A stretch of 64,000 nt of DNA from Chamaelirium japonicum (Eukaryota > Streptophyta > Magnoliopsida > Liliales > Melanthiaceae). The number at the start of each line of letters is the position of its first letter. Position 1 is the first letter of the stretch. The notes beneath the pieces were generated by a model. That model had not been told where the DNA came from. It did no database searches and was given only the letters and a program-made list of their open reading frames with translations. The DNA lies in assembly GCA_947650365.1 (NCBI GenBank), contig OX393553.1:65909611-65973610 (forward strand), read 5' to 3'. Position numbers and translations under genes: made by a program. Shown one piece after another: positions 36,301 to 48,300 of the stretch.

Positions 36301-39300
36301 GCTGTAGGTTCTTCATGGGTCAGGGAGACCTGCTTCTCTGGGGACCTTGGTGGTTCGCCTTCTGACTCCCAGCCGGTGGGCTTGATTTCTTCTATTGAGA
36401 CAGACGGAGGTTTGGAATAGAGGACGTGGTAGTCGAATTTACCTGAGGGCTGGCCTAACAGGCCGACCTCCGGGTCTCCTTGTTCGTACCTTGTCTGGAG
36501 ATTCGTGGGTTCTCCGTGATTCGGGGAGCCTTGCTCCTCTGGGGACCTTGGTGGCTCGCCTTCTGACTCCCAGCCGGTGGGCTTGATTTCTTCCATCGAG
36601 ACAGACGAAGGTCTGGAATAGAGGACGTAGTAGTCGAATTTACCTGAGGGCTGGCCTAACAGACCGACCTCCGGGTCTCCTTCCTCGTACCTCGTCTGGA
36701 GATTCCGCTGGGACATAGCTTTGTTTGAGAGAGACATTGATGTAGATGACGGTTGCCCCCAGGGCAGTGACGTTTCTTCCTCAGCGAGCTTAGGAGCGTA
36801 CTGCTGTCGTCTTGAGACTTTCCGTCGTGTAGCTAACTTTGCAATTGGCCTTTGGCGATTGATGCGCAACTTGGGCCTTCTCTGGTGAGTAGCAACGAGT
36901 ACTGGTTGAAACGAACCAAAGGTGATGGACGTCATGTTTGCCGTTGCAACATCGCTGGAGTCGATCTCGATTTTTCCTTGCTTTGCGAGTGCCATGATCT
37001 TTTCTTTGAAGACGAAACACTTTTCAATAGGATGGCTAACCAGCCGATGGTATTTGCAGAAGAGCGGATCGTTGACCCGATGCATCTGTTCGGGCCTTTT
37101 TGAAGGAGGAAGCTCGATCATCTTTTCTTGTAGCAGTTGATCGAACATGGAGGAGACTTCCGAGTCTGGAAAGGGATACTCTTTGGCCTCGAGTTCTTCT
37201 AGAGTCATCTTTGACTGTCTTTGAGATGGAGGCGGTGGTATAGCAGCTCCCTTTTCTTGATCCGGTTTGCCACTGATTTTGAGTGGCTTGGAGGCCGAGG
37301 CGATGTCGGTGACGTTAACTTGCTTTGATTTGGGTGCCGGCGGTTTGTCTTTCTTTTCCACCTTCAGGAAGTCTTTGGTCTTCGAATCCCCGCGATTTGC
37401 TAAGCTGAGCTCCATGTCGTGGGCTCGAGTTGCGAGTTCTTCGAAGGACCGAGGCTTGATCCCCTTGAGGATGTAGAGTAAGCCCCAGTGCATGCCTTGG
37501 GTGCACATCTCGATAGCCGAGTCTTCCGACAAACGGTCTCGTGAATTCAGGGCGAGATTCCTCCATCGATCGATGTAGTCGATTACTGACTCGTCCTTCC
37601 TTTGCTTGACGGCAGTAAGCTCGGTCATGCTAACGATGCGCCGAGTGCTGTAGAAGCGGTTGAGGAATTCTCTTTCCATTTGATCCCAGCTGTCAATGGA
37701 TCCTGGAGGAAGGTCAACATACCAATCAAAAGCGTTACCTTTGAGGGTGCGAACGAACTGCTTCACCATCTCGTCGCCGTATGTGCCGGCGTTGTTGCAA
37801 GTTTCGACGAAGTGGGCAATGTGTTGCCTTGGGTTCCCCTTTCCGTCGAAGTGTTGAAACTTTGGTGGCTGGAACCCGGTAGGGAAGCGCAGCTGCTGGA
37901 TCCTTGCGGTGTAAGGCTTTGAGTATGCCGCCGTGATCGGAGGTAGGCTGCCGCCGTGGGAACGCATCATGTCAGCCACCAGTGCTTGTATTTGCTGGGC
38001 ATTCATTGTTGCTTCCACTGAAGGTTGCGCGGCTATCGAGACCGGCACGGGGGCCGAGGAAAGTGCAGGAGCAGTTGCTAGTGTTGCCGGGCCAACTTCT
38101 GCAAGAGTGGGAGTTGGAGACGGGGCTGGAGCAGCTACTGGAGAAGCAGGAGGTTGACCGAATGTTGCGACATCCCTGGTACTCAGCCTCTGAAGCAAGG
38201 TGTTGATGTGACGATCTTTCTCTTCCATTAGTCAGGTGAGCTGAGCCATGTGTTCACCCATTTGCATGACTTGGAGCTGGAGAGCGGAAGGAGGATGATG
38301 CCGCAGGACATCTCGATGTTGTACTCCTGCACCCTCGCCATCGTCGTCGGAGACGTAGTTACGCTGACTTGCTTCTGCTTGATGACGGATGTTTGCCCCC
38401 GGCAAGGGAGGTGCAAAGTCCGCTGGAGAACCCGAACGGGTTCGGGGTTGGGGCTGGTCCTCCCCAAATTTCTGGACAGATGTTCCAGGATTGAGGCTTG
38501 TTTCTTCATGCACCAAGGCCTCATTGGTGATTTGGCGAGCACCTTCAGCAGCAGTTTCTGGCGTGAAGAAGTCCGCAAGAGTTTGAGTACGCCGAGTGTA
38601 AACGCGTACTACCGGGGGAATGTCATCCACCGGGTTTTCTGGATCGCCTTGTTGGAGTAGTGGAGACTCAGCGATAGGTGAGAGGCTTGTTGGAGCAAAC
38701 GTATTGTCGTTCGTTCCGGCCATGGCGAACTTGAAGCAACTCCTTCAAACGTACGGATGAAAGGAGAGGAGGTCCCACCGGGCGTGCCAGAAATCTGTGG
38801 TCGCGGAAAAAGATTCGGGTCGTCTTTATTGCGGATCACACGAGATTACAAATTTTCTTTGATCAGGAGATTGTGGGAGAGATCCTCTGGAGGGTCCCTT
38901 TGATCCGCGTCTCCACGTGGTGTTCGTGTGAGAGCTCTGAAGGGGTTGCCCAGGACAGAGGTCTTTACAGGGTGAGGGTTTTTGAGAGGCTAAGGAATTT
39001 CCACCGTTGATTTTGTCCCTTCCGTGCTTCGCGCTTTCTCGGCTAGGGAGGCTTTGGGCTTCGTTCCTTGGTCTTCGTGTCTTCCTCGATCCTTGCTCGA
39101 CCTCGGCGTCCTTGATCGTCGGTTCGCGGCGTCGATCGTGTTTTTGGCTTCGGCTTTGGCTTTAGCTTTCGGCTTTGGCGTAGCTTTGGCTTGGCTCTGG
39201 CGTTTGCTTTGCTTTGGCGCTTGCGCTTGAACGTAGGCGGGTAGAGACTTGCGATGCTTTAGTTCTTCCGGACTTCGCGTCGTATCGGCTAGAACGTGCG

Positions 39301-42300
39301 GTGCTTTGCTCGTGACCGTCGTAGTTGCTTGGCTTTGGCACGTGCGTTGCTTTAGCGCGGGCTTTACCGGTGCGTTTGCTTTGGCTTCTTGCGTCGGCTT
39401 TGACTTTAGCTCTGACTCGATCTTCTTCTCGAACGACTGGCGTTACTTCTTCAAGGCTTATTTATTCTTTCGGCTTCCTCGACGGTTGTGGCGTCGGTCT
39501 TGACTTTTCGGCGGGGGTAGCACCGATGCTCGTGCGACGGTTGTAGCGTCGGCTTTCGTTGATGAAGACGGCGGGTGTAGCACCGGTCTCCGTGCGACGG
39601 TTATAGCGTCGACTTTTGTTGATGAACACGGTGGGGGTAGCACCGGCTTTGGCACGACGGTTGTAGCGTCGGCTTTTGGTTGACGAAGGCGGCAGGGGTA
39701 GCACCGGCTTCAGGCTTTCTTCTCCCGGCTTTCTTCTTCGTGCGAGGAGTCGACGCCTTTGCTGAAGACGACGGGTATTGTCGGCTTCGATCTTCTTCTC
39801 CGGCCTTTGCTTATGGCGTCTTCGGAGCTGGTGAAGATCGTTGGAGCGATCGGGTGATGACGGCTCCGGGTCTTCTTCTCCAAGCTTTCTTCTTCGTGCG
39901 AGGAGTCGAAGCTTTGATCTCCGAGTGCAAGGTCTTCACGTTGATGAGGACTTGAAGGGCCAAGGACTCCCGTAGGATATGCTTGCCGTGCCTCGTGAAG
40001 CCTTCGGTCTTCGAGCGTTGGAGCTTCTCTTGCGAAGCTCTTTCGTCTTCGGCTTTTGGACCCTTGATGCCTTCCCCGACCCCTTCTATTTATAGGCAAA
40101 GGGGGGCGGTTGGGGGAGATATTGCTGAAATCTTATTGTTTCCTCCAATCTCTCCCCTCATAACCATCGAGATATTGTTCCCTTATTTGGGGAAACAAAC
40201 CCGATTTCCTCCTTTTTAGTTGGAGTGGTTATGGGCTAGTTGTGACTCGATCTTTAAAGATCGAGTTGTTATTTTGTTGCACTTTTGGATCGGATGGCGA
40301 CGCAACGTCATCTTGTCCGTTGGATCGAGGGATCGTCGCGGATCTACGGTTGTGTAGACATCCACGCCACCTCCCCCCGCATCAAGGCGGTTTTGACTTT
40401 TTCTCTTTTTCTTTTTCTTTTCTTTTCTTTTTCTTTTCTTTTTCTTTTTCTTTTTCTTTATGGCCGGCCCCACCTCTTCATGAAGAGGGGGGGGGGCACG
40501 GAGTTTCGCATGCGGGCCGTTGTGTGCGGGCCGAGTTTCGCATGCGGGCCGTTGTGTGCGGGCCCAGTTTCGCATGCGGGCCGTTGTGTGCGGGCCCAAG
40601 TTTCGCATGCGGGCCGTTGTGTGCAGGCCCATTTTTTTTTTTTTGTAAAAAATCGGGTTTGACCCGAAGGCCGTCGGGTGCGGGCCTATTTTTTTGTGTA
40701 AAAATCGGGTTCGACCCGTGGGCTAATTTCGATGCCCACAGTGAGATTCTTCAATCTCACGATACTCTTCACCAGCAGTCTTATCCCCACACCCATGAGC
40801 ATAACGGAGTTACCGAACACAAGCATCGTCATATCCTTGAGATAGCACGAGCCTTACTTCTGTTCCTCACTCCTACTAGGTTGAAGCTGTCATGACGGTT
40901 GTCCACCTCATCAATATCACTCCGTCATCTACTCTCTCCGGTGCCACTCCGTATAAGCGCATCCACTCCAGTACACCTGACTACTCTCTTCTTCCCACGT
41001 TTGGTTGCACGTGCTTCGTTCTCCTTCCTCCCCATAAGCGCACCAAACACTCTGCTAAGTCTGTTCAGTGTGTTCACTTAGGGCTCAGTCGAGAGCACAA
41101 GGGCTATTAGTGCTACGATCCCTTGGCTCGCCGGATCCATGCTCTCGTCACGTCTCTTTTGTTAAGGATGTCCCGTACTTTTCCCCTGAGTCCCGGAATC
41201 TTTCCTTGACACCTGCATCACCCCTCACGTCTCCACCACTTCTCCACATCCCCGTTCTACCTCCGTATCCTACTACCACACCCACGCCTCCCCCATCTCC
41301 ACCATCTCCACCACCAACACCTGTCACGCGTGTCTACGTTCGTCACTTTACAATTCCTTCCCCCGAGTCGATTCCCGCTGGTATCTTCTCTCCACCTGCA
41401 GCTGCTCTCCCCTCCCCGGTTGCGGATTCTGACCCTGTTCGGTGCTACCCTACGTGCGAACATCACCCTCCTAACATATATGACTACTTTCCTGACAAGT
41501 TTGGCTACTCTGCGTTTACTCCTGTTTCTCCTGACACCTTTAGACACTCTGTTGTTGCCTCCTACTCTCCATCCTACCAGGCCTTTCTAATAGCTCTTCA
41601 CACCCACCGGGAGCCCTAGTTGTACCGTGAGGCAATTGTACATCCAAAGTGGCGACAGGCCATTACAGTCGAGCTTGAGGCTTTTCAGCGGACTCAGACG
41701 TGGGATTTGGTTCCTTGTCCCACTTGCGCAGTGCCTGTCAGTTGCAAATGGATCTTCAAGGTCAAGACTCGACCTGATGGTTCCATTGAGCGGTACAAGG
41801 CACGCCTTGTTGCTCGTGGTTTCTCCCAGGAGTATAGGATTGACTACGAGGAAACGTTTGCTCCAGTTGCTCAAATGACCACCGTTCGCACCCTCTTAGC
41901 TGTGGCAGTTGCTCGAGGGTGGCCTCTTTATCAAATGGATGTGACCAATGCCTTTCTCCACGGTGATCTCTCAGAGGAGGTATACATGGCTCCTCCACCG
42001 GGCGTCCTTGTTCCTTCAGATCACGTCTGTCGTTTGCGCCGAGCCATCTATGGGCTCAAGCATGCCCCTCGTGCCTAGTTTGAGCGATTCCGCAGTGTAG
42101 TCCTAGCCACCGGGTTTGTTGAGCGCCACTCTGAATATGCCATGTTCACTTGCTCCTCCAATCAGGGTATTGCAGTTCTCCTTCTCTATGTGGATGATAT
42201 GATCATTACTGGGACGACAGTGCCACCATAGAGTTACCTCCAGAGTCAGTTTGAGATGAAGGATCTGGGCTCTCTTCGCTACTTTTTGGGCCTTGAGATT

Positions 42301-45300
42301 GCTCGGTCATCTCGTGGACTGTTGATCTCCCAGCAAAAGTACATCTCTGACATCTTTGCCAATGCTGCTCTCACTAACTCTTGCACTGCTGACATACCCA
42401 TGAAACTCAATTTGAAACTCCTTTCTACAGATGGTGAGCCTCTACAGAATGTCTCCCACTATCAGAGGCTGGTTGGGATGCTCGTTTACCTCAACATGAC
42501 CCGGCCAGATATTGCCCATGTTGTTGGCATTATCAGTCAGTTCGTTTAGGCTCCTCGCTCAGCTCACTATACAGCAGTCCTTCGAATTATCTGCTATCTC
42601 CAAGGCACCATCACCCGCTCTTACTTTTTCCCTCCACCTCTCCGTTGGTGTTGTGTGCCTACTCCGATGCAGATTGGGCAGGAAATGAAGCCACTCGTCG
42701 TTCTACTACTGGCTATTGTGTGTTCCGCTGTGATTCTCTTATTTTATGGTGTAGTAAGAAACAAGAGTCTGTTGCTCGTTCCAGCACTGAAACCGAATAC
42801 AGGGCTATGGCTTCCACCACCGCAGAGATTGTCTGGCTTTGCCGCCTTCTACTCGACCTGGGAGTTGTGATATCTGGGCCCACACCTCTCTTCTGTGACA
42901 ACCGGAGTGCTATTCAGATTACTAGCAACTCGATCTTCCACGAGCGGACAAAACATATCAAGGTTGACTGTCACTATGTTCGCCAGGAGTTTCTCGACCA
43001 TACCATCTCCTTGCCCTTCATTTCATCATCGGAGCAAACTACTGATTTTCTCACAAAGTCACTTACGATTGCTCGCTTCCGGCATTTTATCAGTAAACTC
43101 TCGGTACATGATCCACCATGAGTTTGAGGGGGAGTGTTAATATATAGAGATGGCTCGGGTCCTATGTACAGTCGGGTCGGGTTGTAGATGTATTGATGTA
43201 CATATATATTGGGCTTGTCCCTCAATGAAGGAGTATTCTTATTCTCTCCAAACCCTAGCCGTCATCTCCTAACAAGCTCCATGGGCGTGTTAGCAGTGCG
43301 AGAGTCAGTAAGATCAGCATCGGCAAGGATGTCAAAAATGTACTTCTACTGGTAGACTAACAAACCATGGGTCGAACGGGCAATCTCAAGGCTAAGGAAG
43401 TACTGAAGAGGGCCCAGATCTTTCATCTCAAACTGACTCTGGACGTGACACTGAAAGGATGCTATGGTGGCACTGTCGTCTCCGGTGATAATCATATCAT
43501 CCATATACAGTAGCAGAATAGCAAACCCCTGACTGGAGGAGCGGGTGAACAGGGCATAATCAGAGTATTGCTCTACAAACCCAGTGGTAAGAACTGCACT
43601 GCGAAAGCGCTCAAACTACGCACGAGAGGCCTGTTTGAGCCTATAGATAGCCAGCGCAGACAACAGACGTGCCCCGGAGAAACAGAAATGCCCGGGGGAG
43701 GAGCCATGTATACCTCCTCTGATAGGTCACCGTATTGGTCACGTCCATCTGATGGAAAGGGCCAATAGGCCACCCTTGAGTAGCTGCCATAGTTAAAAGG
43801 GTGCGCACAATAGTCATTCGAGCAACTGGAGCAAACAACTCCTCGTAGTCAATCTCATACTCCTGGGAGAAGCCACAAGCAACAAGGCGAGCCTTGTGCC
43901 GCTCAATGGAACCATCAGGTCGAGTCTTGACCTTAAAGATCCATTTGCAGCTGACATGCACCACGCTTGAGGGATAAGGAACCAGATCCGAAGTTTGAGT
44001 TCGCTGGAAAACCTCAAGCTCCGCTGTCATGGAATGTCACCACTCTGGGTGCAAAACTGCCTCACGATACGACTGGGGCTACCGGTGGGTGTGGAGAGCA
44101 GTGAGAGGCCTGGTATGACGAAGAGTAGGAAGCAACAGCAGAATGTCCAGAGGTGTCAGGAGAGGCAGTGGTAAAAGCAAAGTAGCCAAACCTGTTATGA
44201 GAGTAGTCATATCTGTCAGGAGGGTGATGTTCGTGTGCAGGGTAGCGCCGAACAGGGCTAGGATCCGTGAGGAGCGGCTGCAAGCAAAGGAGTACCAGTG
44301 GAGACAGGCTTGGTGGAAGGGATAGTGGAGTGACGAGCGTATATACGTGTAACAGGTGGGGGAGGTGGAGGTGGAGGTAGCGAGGGAGGTGGAGGAAGTG
44401 GTGGGTGCATAATAGGTGAGGATGAGGGAGGCGTGGGCGGTGGAGAAGGTGGAAGTGAGGAGGGTCCCGATGATGGTAGGGGAGGCTTAATCGGAGAAGG
44501 CACAGTCGTAGTCATGGGAGTTGGATACGGAGGTAGGAAGGAGATAGTGAGAGGTGGTGGAGATATAGAGGGTGACGCAAACGGTGAGGGAAGATCCCGG
44601 GACTCAGTTGAAAAGTACGGAACATCCTCAACAAAGGAGACGTGACGAGAGACAGATCCGGTAAGCCAAGGGATAGTAGCACCGATAGCCCTTGTGCTCC
44701 CAACTGTGCCCTAAGTGGACACACCTAACAGACCTAGCAGAGAGTTTGGTGCGCTCATGGGGAGGGAGGAGGACGAAACACATGCACCCAAAAGTACGAC
44801 GAAGAGAGTAGTCAGGTGATGTGGAGTAAAACCGTTTGTAGGGGGTAACACCAGAGAGGGTGGAGAACAAAGTGATGTTGATAAGTGAACGACGGTCAGA
44901 ACAGCCTCGACCCAGTAGGAATGTGGAACAGAAGCAGACAGAAGTAGAGCTCATGTTGTCTCAAGGACATGGCGATAGTTGCGCTCGGCGATTCCGGTCT
45001 GTTCATGGGTGCGAGGGCACGACTGTTAATGAAAAGTGCAGTGAGTCTGAAGGATCTCGCGCATCTCATATAAGAGATACTCCTGGGCACAGTCAGACCG
45101 AAAGGTCTTAATGCGCCAATCAAACTAGGTGTGGAGCATAGTACTGAAGGTCCTGTAGATATGAGGAATCTCGGAGTAACGACGCATGAGATAGACCCAG
45201 GTGCAGCGGAAGTAATTATCTATAAAGCTCACATAATACAAAAAACCAGTAAAGAAGGCAATTGGAACAGGACCCAACACGTCAGAATGCACTAAATCAA

Positions 45301-48300
45301 ACGAGACGTTGGATCGGAAAGCACTAGTAGAAAAAAGGAAGCGGTATGTGCTTTGCCAATCGACAACCAGTACAGACAGAGAGGGGGGAGAAAGATACTC
45401 GACCCAAAGCGCCATAGTGAAAAACGCTTTGTAGTTGATCACTGGATATATGACCTAACCTTCTGTGCCACAGGTCGACATCAGAGGTGACAGACAGAGT
45501 TGACTGACCGGAAGGAGTGGAAGTGGGAACTTGAAGGTGATCCAACTGATAGAGTCCCCATGTTCTATGACCCAGCCAAACTTTCTGACCCGTCTACGAA
45601 TCCTGCACAGAACCAGAAGAAGTAAAGGTAACATTCAGGCTCGAGTTACAAAGAGAACTAATATATATTAAATTAATATTTAAGAAGGGAGCATGGTGAA
45701 CACGAGGCAAGGTCGGGCGACCAGTGGGATCAGAAGCAGAGGTAATACATCTACACTGCAAAATAGGTACGAGAGCTCCATCAGCAGTGCAAACCCCCAA
45801 GTGGGTGAAAGCAGAAGTACAGTTAGTGAGTACAGTAGAATCACAAGAGAGGTGGCAGGAGGGACCAGAGTCGAAGATCCATGAAGCAGCAGTACCAGGA
45901 GTGACGGACATGCCATGAGCTATCGAAGAGCTAGTAGAGGCGAGGTGTCGGAGAAGTAGCTCCTCAAGTTGCTGAAGACGGTCGGAGTCAGACCAAGGCG
46001 GAGCAGTAGTGGTGACGGGAGGTGCCGGAGTAGCTGGAGCGATAGCAACAGCAATATCGCCACCATGGCGGAGAAGAGCCTGACCACGTCCACGACCGGC
46101 TGTCTTGACGGAGGGACCTGGCCCGAGAATACTCTCAAAGCGGAGTGGTGAAGGAGCATAGTGAAAGGCCATAGTGCCAGGATAGGCCATCATCGCACAA
46201 CAGTGAGGAGACACGGAGGCGAATATAGAAGTACCCTCATAAATCCTTGATAAGAGACGATACGAAACTGACGAAGCAGAGAGGAGAAACTTAGAGGGGA
46301 TCCGTGACGGAATAGCGGAGAAGATCCAACCATAACGGAGCAGAAGAGAAGATTGACGGAGCAGCGATCTCCACAGAGCAATCTCGACAAAGCGAAGAAA
46401 GTCGGCTCGGGTCCAGGCGGCAACTGTGATCAGGCGGTAGTCACTGAAGGTGGCAGCATCTAGAGGAGGCAGCGGTTGTAGGTAGCAATGGCTAAAGGAA
46501 ACAGCAGAGGTGGCGAGAGGGCTGTGGCAGCGGCGGGGTGTTGGATTGGTTGGGAGTAGAGGAGGTGCTGCGGGGGACGTAGGTGGAGGAGGAGAGGTGG
46601 GTGGGGTGCTAGGGTGTCGGGGAGTGAGGGGTTGCATGGAGGAGGGGTAACTCCTGGGTGAGGTCCAGAGGGGGGACGGGATCGGGGTGGGGTCAGGGTG
46701 AAGGAAAGAGGGTCAGGGTGGATCCGGGGTGGAGGAAGGGTCGGGAGGTGTCGGGGTGGGGCCAGGTGGTGTCAGGGGGTGTCGGTGTAGGACCGGGTAG
46801 GATTAGAAGGGATCGGGGTGGAGCCGGGTGGGGTCGGGGTAGCTGATCGTAGGAGGGGGGTCGGGTGGAATCGAGGATCGAGGTGGATTCAGGTGGATTC
46901 GAGGATTGAAGGAGGCCGGGAAGGGTATGGGAACTGGAGGAGAAAAGTCCGGGAGAGGTGGGGTGGGGTCGGGGTGGAGGAGAAGGGGCCTGGTGGGGGT
47001 CGGTGACCGGAAGGGGAGGCCGGAGGAGGTCCGGGAGCCGAAGGAGGCCGAAGGAGGTGCCAGTGCCGGAGGATCAACCATCGTCGCCGTCGCAGCCGAG
47101 CGAAACCCCCTAGAGCTCTGATACCATGTTAGGAGATGACAGCTAGGGTTTGAAGAGAATGGAACATCTCTTCATTTAGGGACAAAGCCCAATATATATG
47201 TACATCATTACACAATGAACCTGACCCGACTATACATAAAACTAGATCCATCTCTATACATTGCATTTCTATTTGTTAATAAGCTGCATGAAAATTAAAA
47301 TATGATTACTTCAAATCATAAACACATAATCCTAACTCCCCATCTCCAAAACCTAAAAAAACTATAGTTGACATGATTCTAGGGAGAAGGCGATAATTGA
47401 TAAATGAATGGATTAGGCAAATGCAAGTGTTAAAATATGCAGAGAATCATTGCAAGCATATTCCAATGATTTTGAAAACCACATCTAAATAATTTGTGTG
47501 GTTAGATATTCTTGAAGTGATAGGATATGCAGAGTTAGGACTAAATGTCAAAAGGTGTATCATGGGCACTGAGAACAAATTGACTCAAAGATAAGGGAGC
47601 ATGACATTATGCTACTTGGAAATGGAACCCAAACAAAGCTTTGTTATGTTTATGTGAAAAAGTTAGAACTAGTTAATAGTTTGGGAATGAAGTCTCCCGA
47701 CAGGCCAAAGGCCTGAGGGTAACGGGTTCGAAGCCACCGTACCACAACCATTCAATTTTGAAGATATTTTGGTATTTTCCTACTAGTCCTTTATCAGCAC
47801 TAATTATGGAGTATGTAAGGAAGGCTAGTCACCGACTCACCAGCAAGGTTTGAAAAATCAAAATATTTCGCAAAATATTTAGTTTTTCGTGAGTACGGAA
47901 ATGAAATACCACCCTCAATCTCAGACGGCTTGGAAATTGCAGGATATTTTGCCATATATCGCGAAATTTCTCGAAATATTCTGAAACTTTCAGGATATTT
48001 TGAGAAATTCTAGGAAATTCATCAGAATCCCTAAATTCATTCGTTCGACTTCTTTGACATAAATTTTCTTCAGAATTTGGTTTTGGGGTGTTAGATCCTT
48101 AATCTAATACCATTTTGGGGAGATCAAATTAACCAAAAAAACATCAATCATTCGTTCGGATAGATATATTATTTTCTTGAAAAAAATGCAATAGTAAATC
48201 TTATATTTCTTTCTATTAATTTGTTTCGAGTTGTTTAATTGATAACAAAATGATGTCGAACAATAGATCTATCAAAATTTTGTATTCTTACACTGGTTTC

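Larger units (their letters stand above)
27625..40740 (-). mobile_element. Tat-lineage Ty3/gypsy element, 13.1 kb, nearly intact
   Basis: Flanked by GTGAG at 27620-27624 and 40741-40745, inside the copia B integrase. On the minus strand, from the right: 5' LTR 40740-38796, primer-binding site, gag ORF, long pol ORF, a GC-rich 3' untranslated region, polypurine tract, and 3' LTR 29557-27625. Both LTRs run TGTGGGCATCG to CGCGACCACA. By eye the LTRs differ only in the length of a CT-rich microsatellite and one G in a G-run, so the insertion is recent. It has two RNase H domains, which place it in the Tat group. It looks close to autonomous apart from one TGA in gag. Confidence 0.96.
24994..43274 (+). 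mobile_element. Copia B: Ty1/copia element nested in copia C
   Basis: Plus-strand element with LTRs at 24994-25133 and 43135-43274. Its own length is about 5.16 kb once the gypsy insertion (27625-40740 plus a 5-bp duplication) is removed. The right flank is AGCTC (copia C coding sequence). The matching left duplication is missing, apparently lost in a ~10-bp deletion between two GTT words at the left edge. Confidence 0.93.
24133..47265 (-). mobile_element. Copia C: full-length Ty1/copia element, host of a nested insertion
   Basis: Minus-strand copia element in the 25.5-kb intron, flanked by TTTCT at 24128-24132 and 47266-47270. Its 5' LTR is 47127-47265 and its 3' LTR 24133-24272. Its own length is about 4.85 kb once copia B (24994-43274), inserted in its reverse transcriptase region, is removed. 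On either side of copia B the coding sequence joins cleanly: MEL before the insertion, then LKLLPTDGE after it. Confidence 0.93.

Noticed and set aside
47680..47760. tRNA-derived SINE suggested by GGTTCGAAGCC
   Set aside because: A single B-box-like word without an A box, tail or target duplication.
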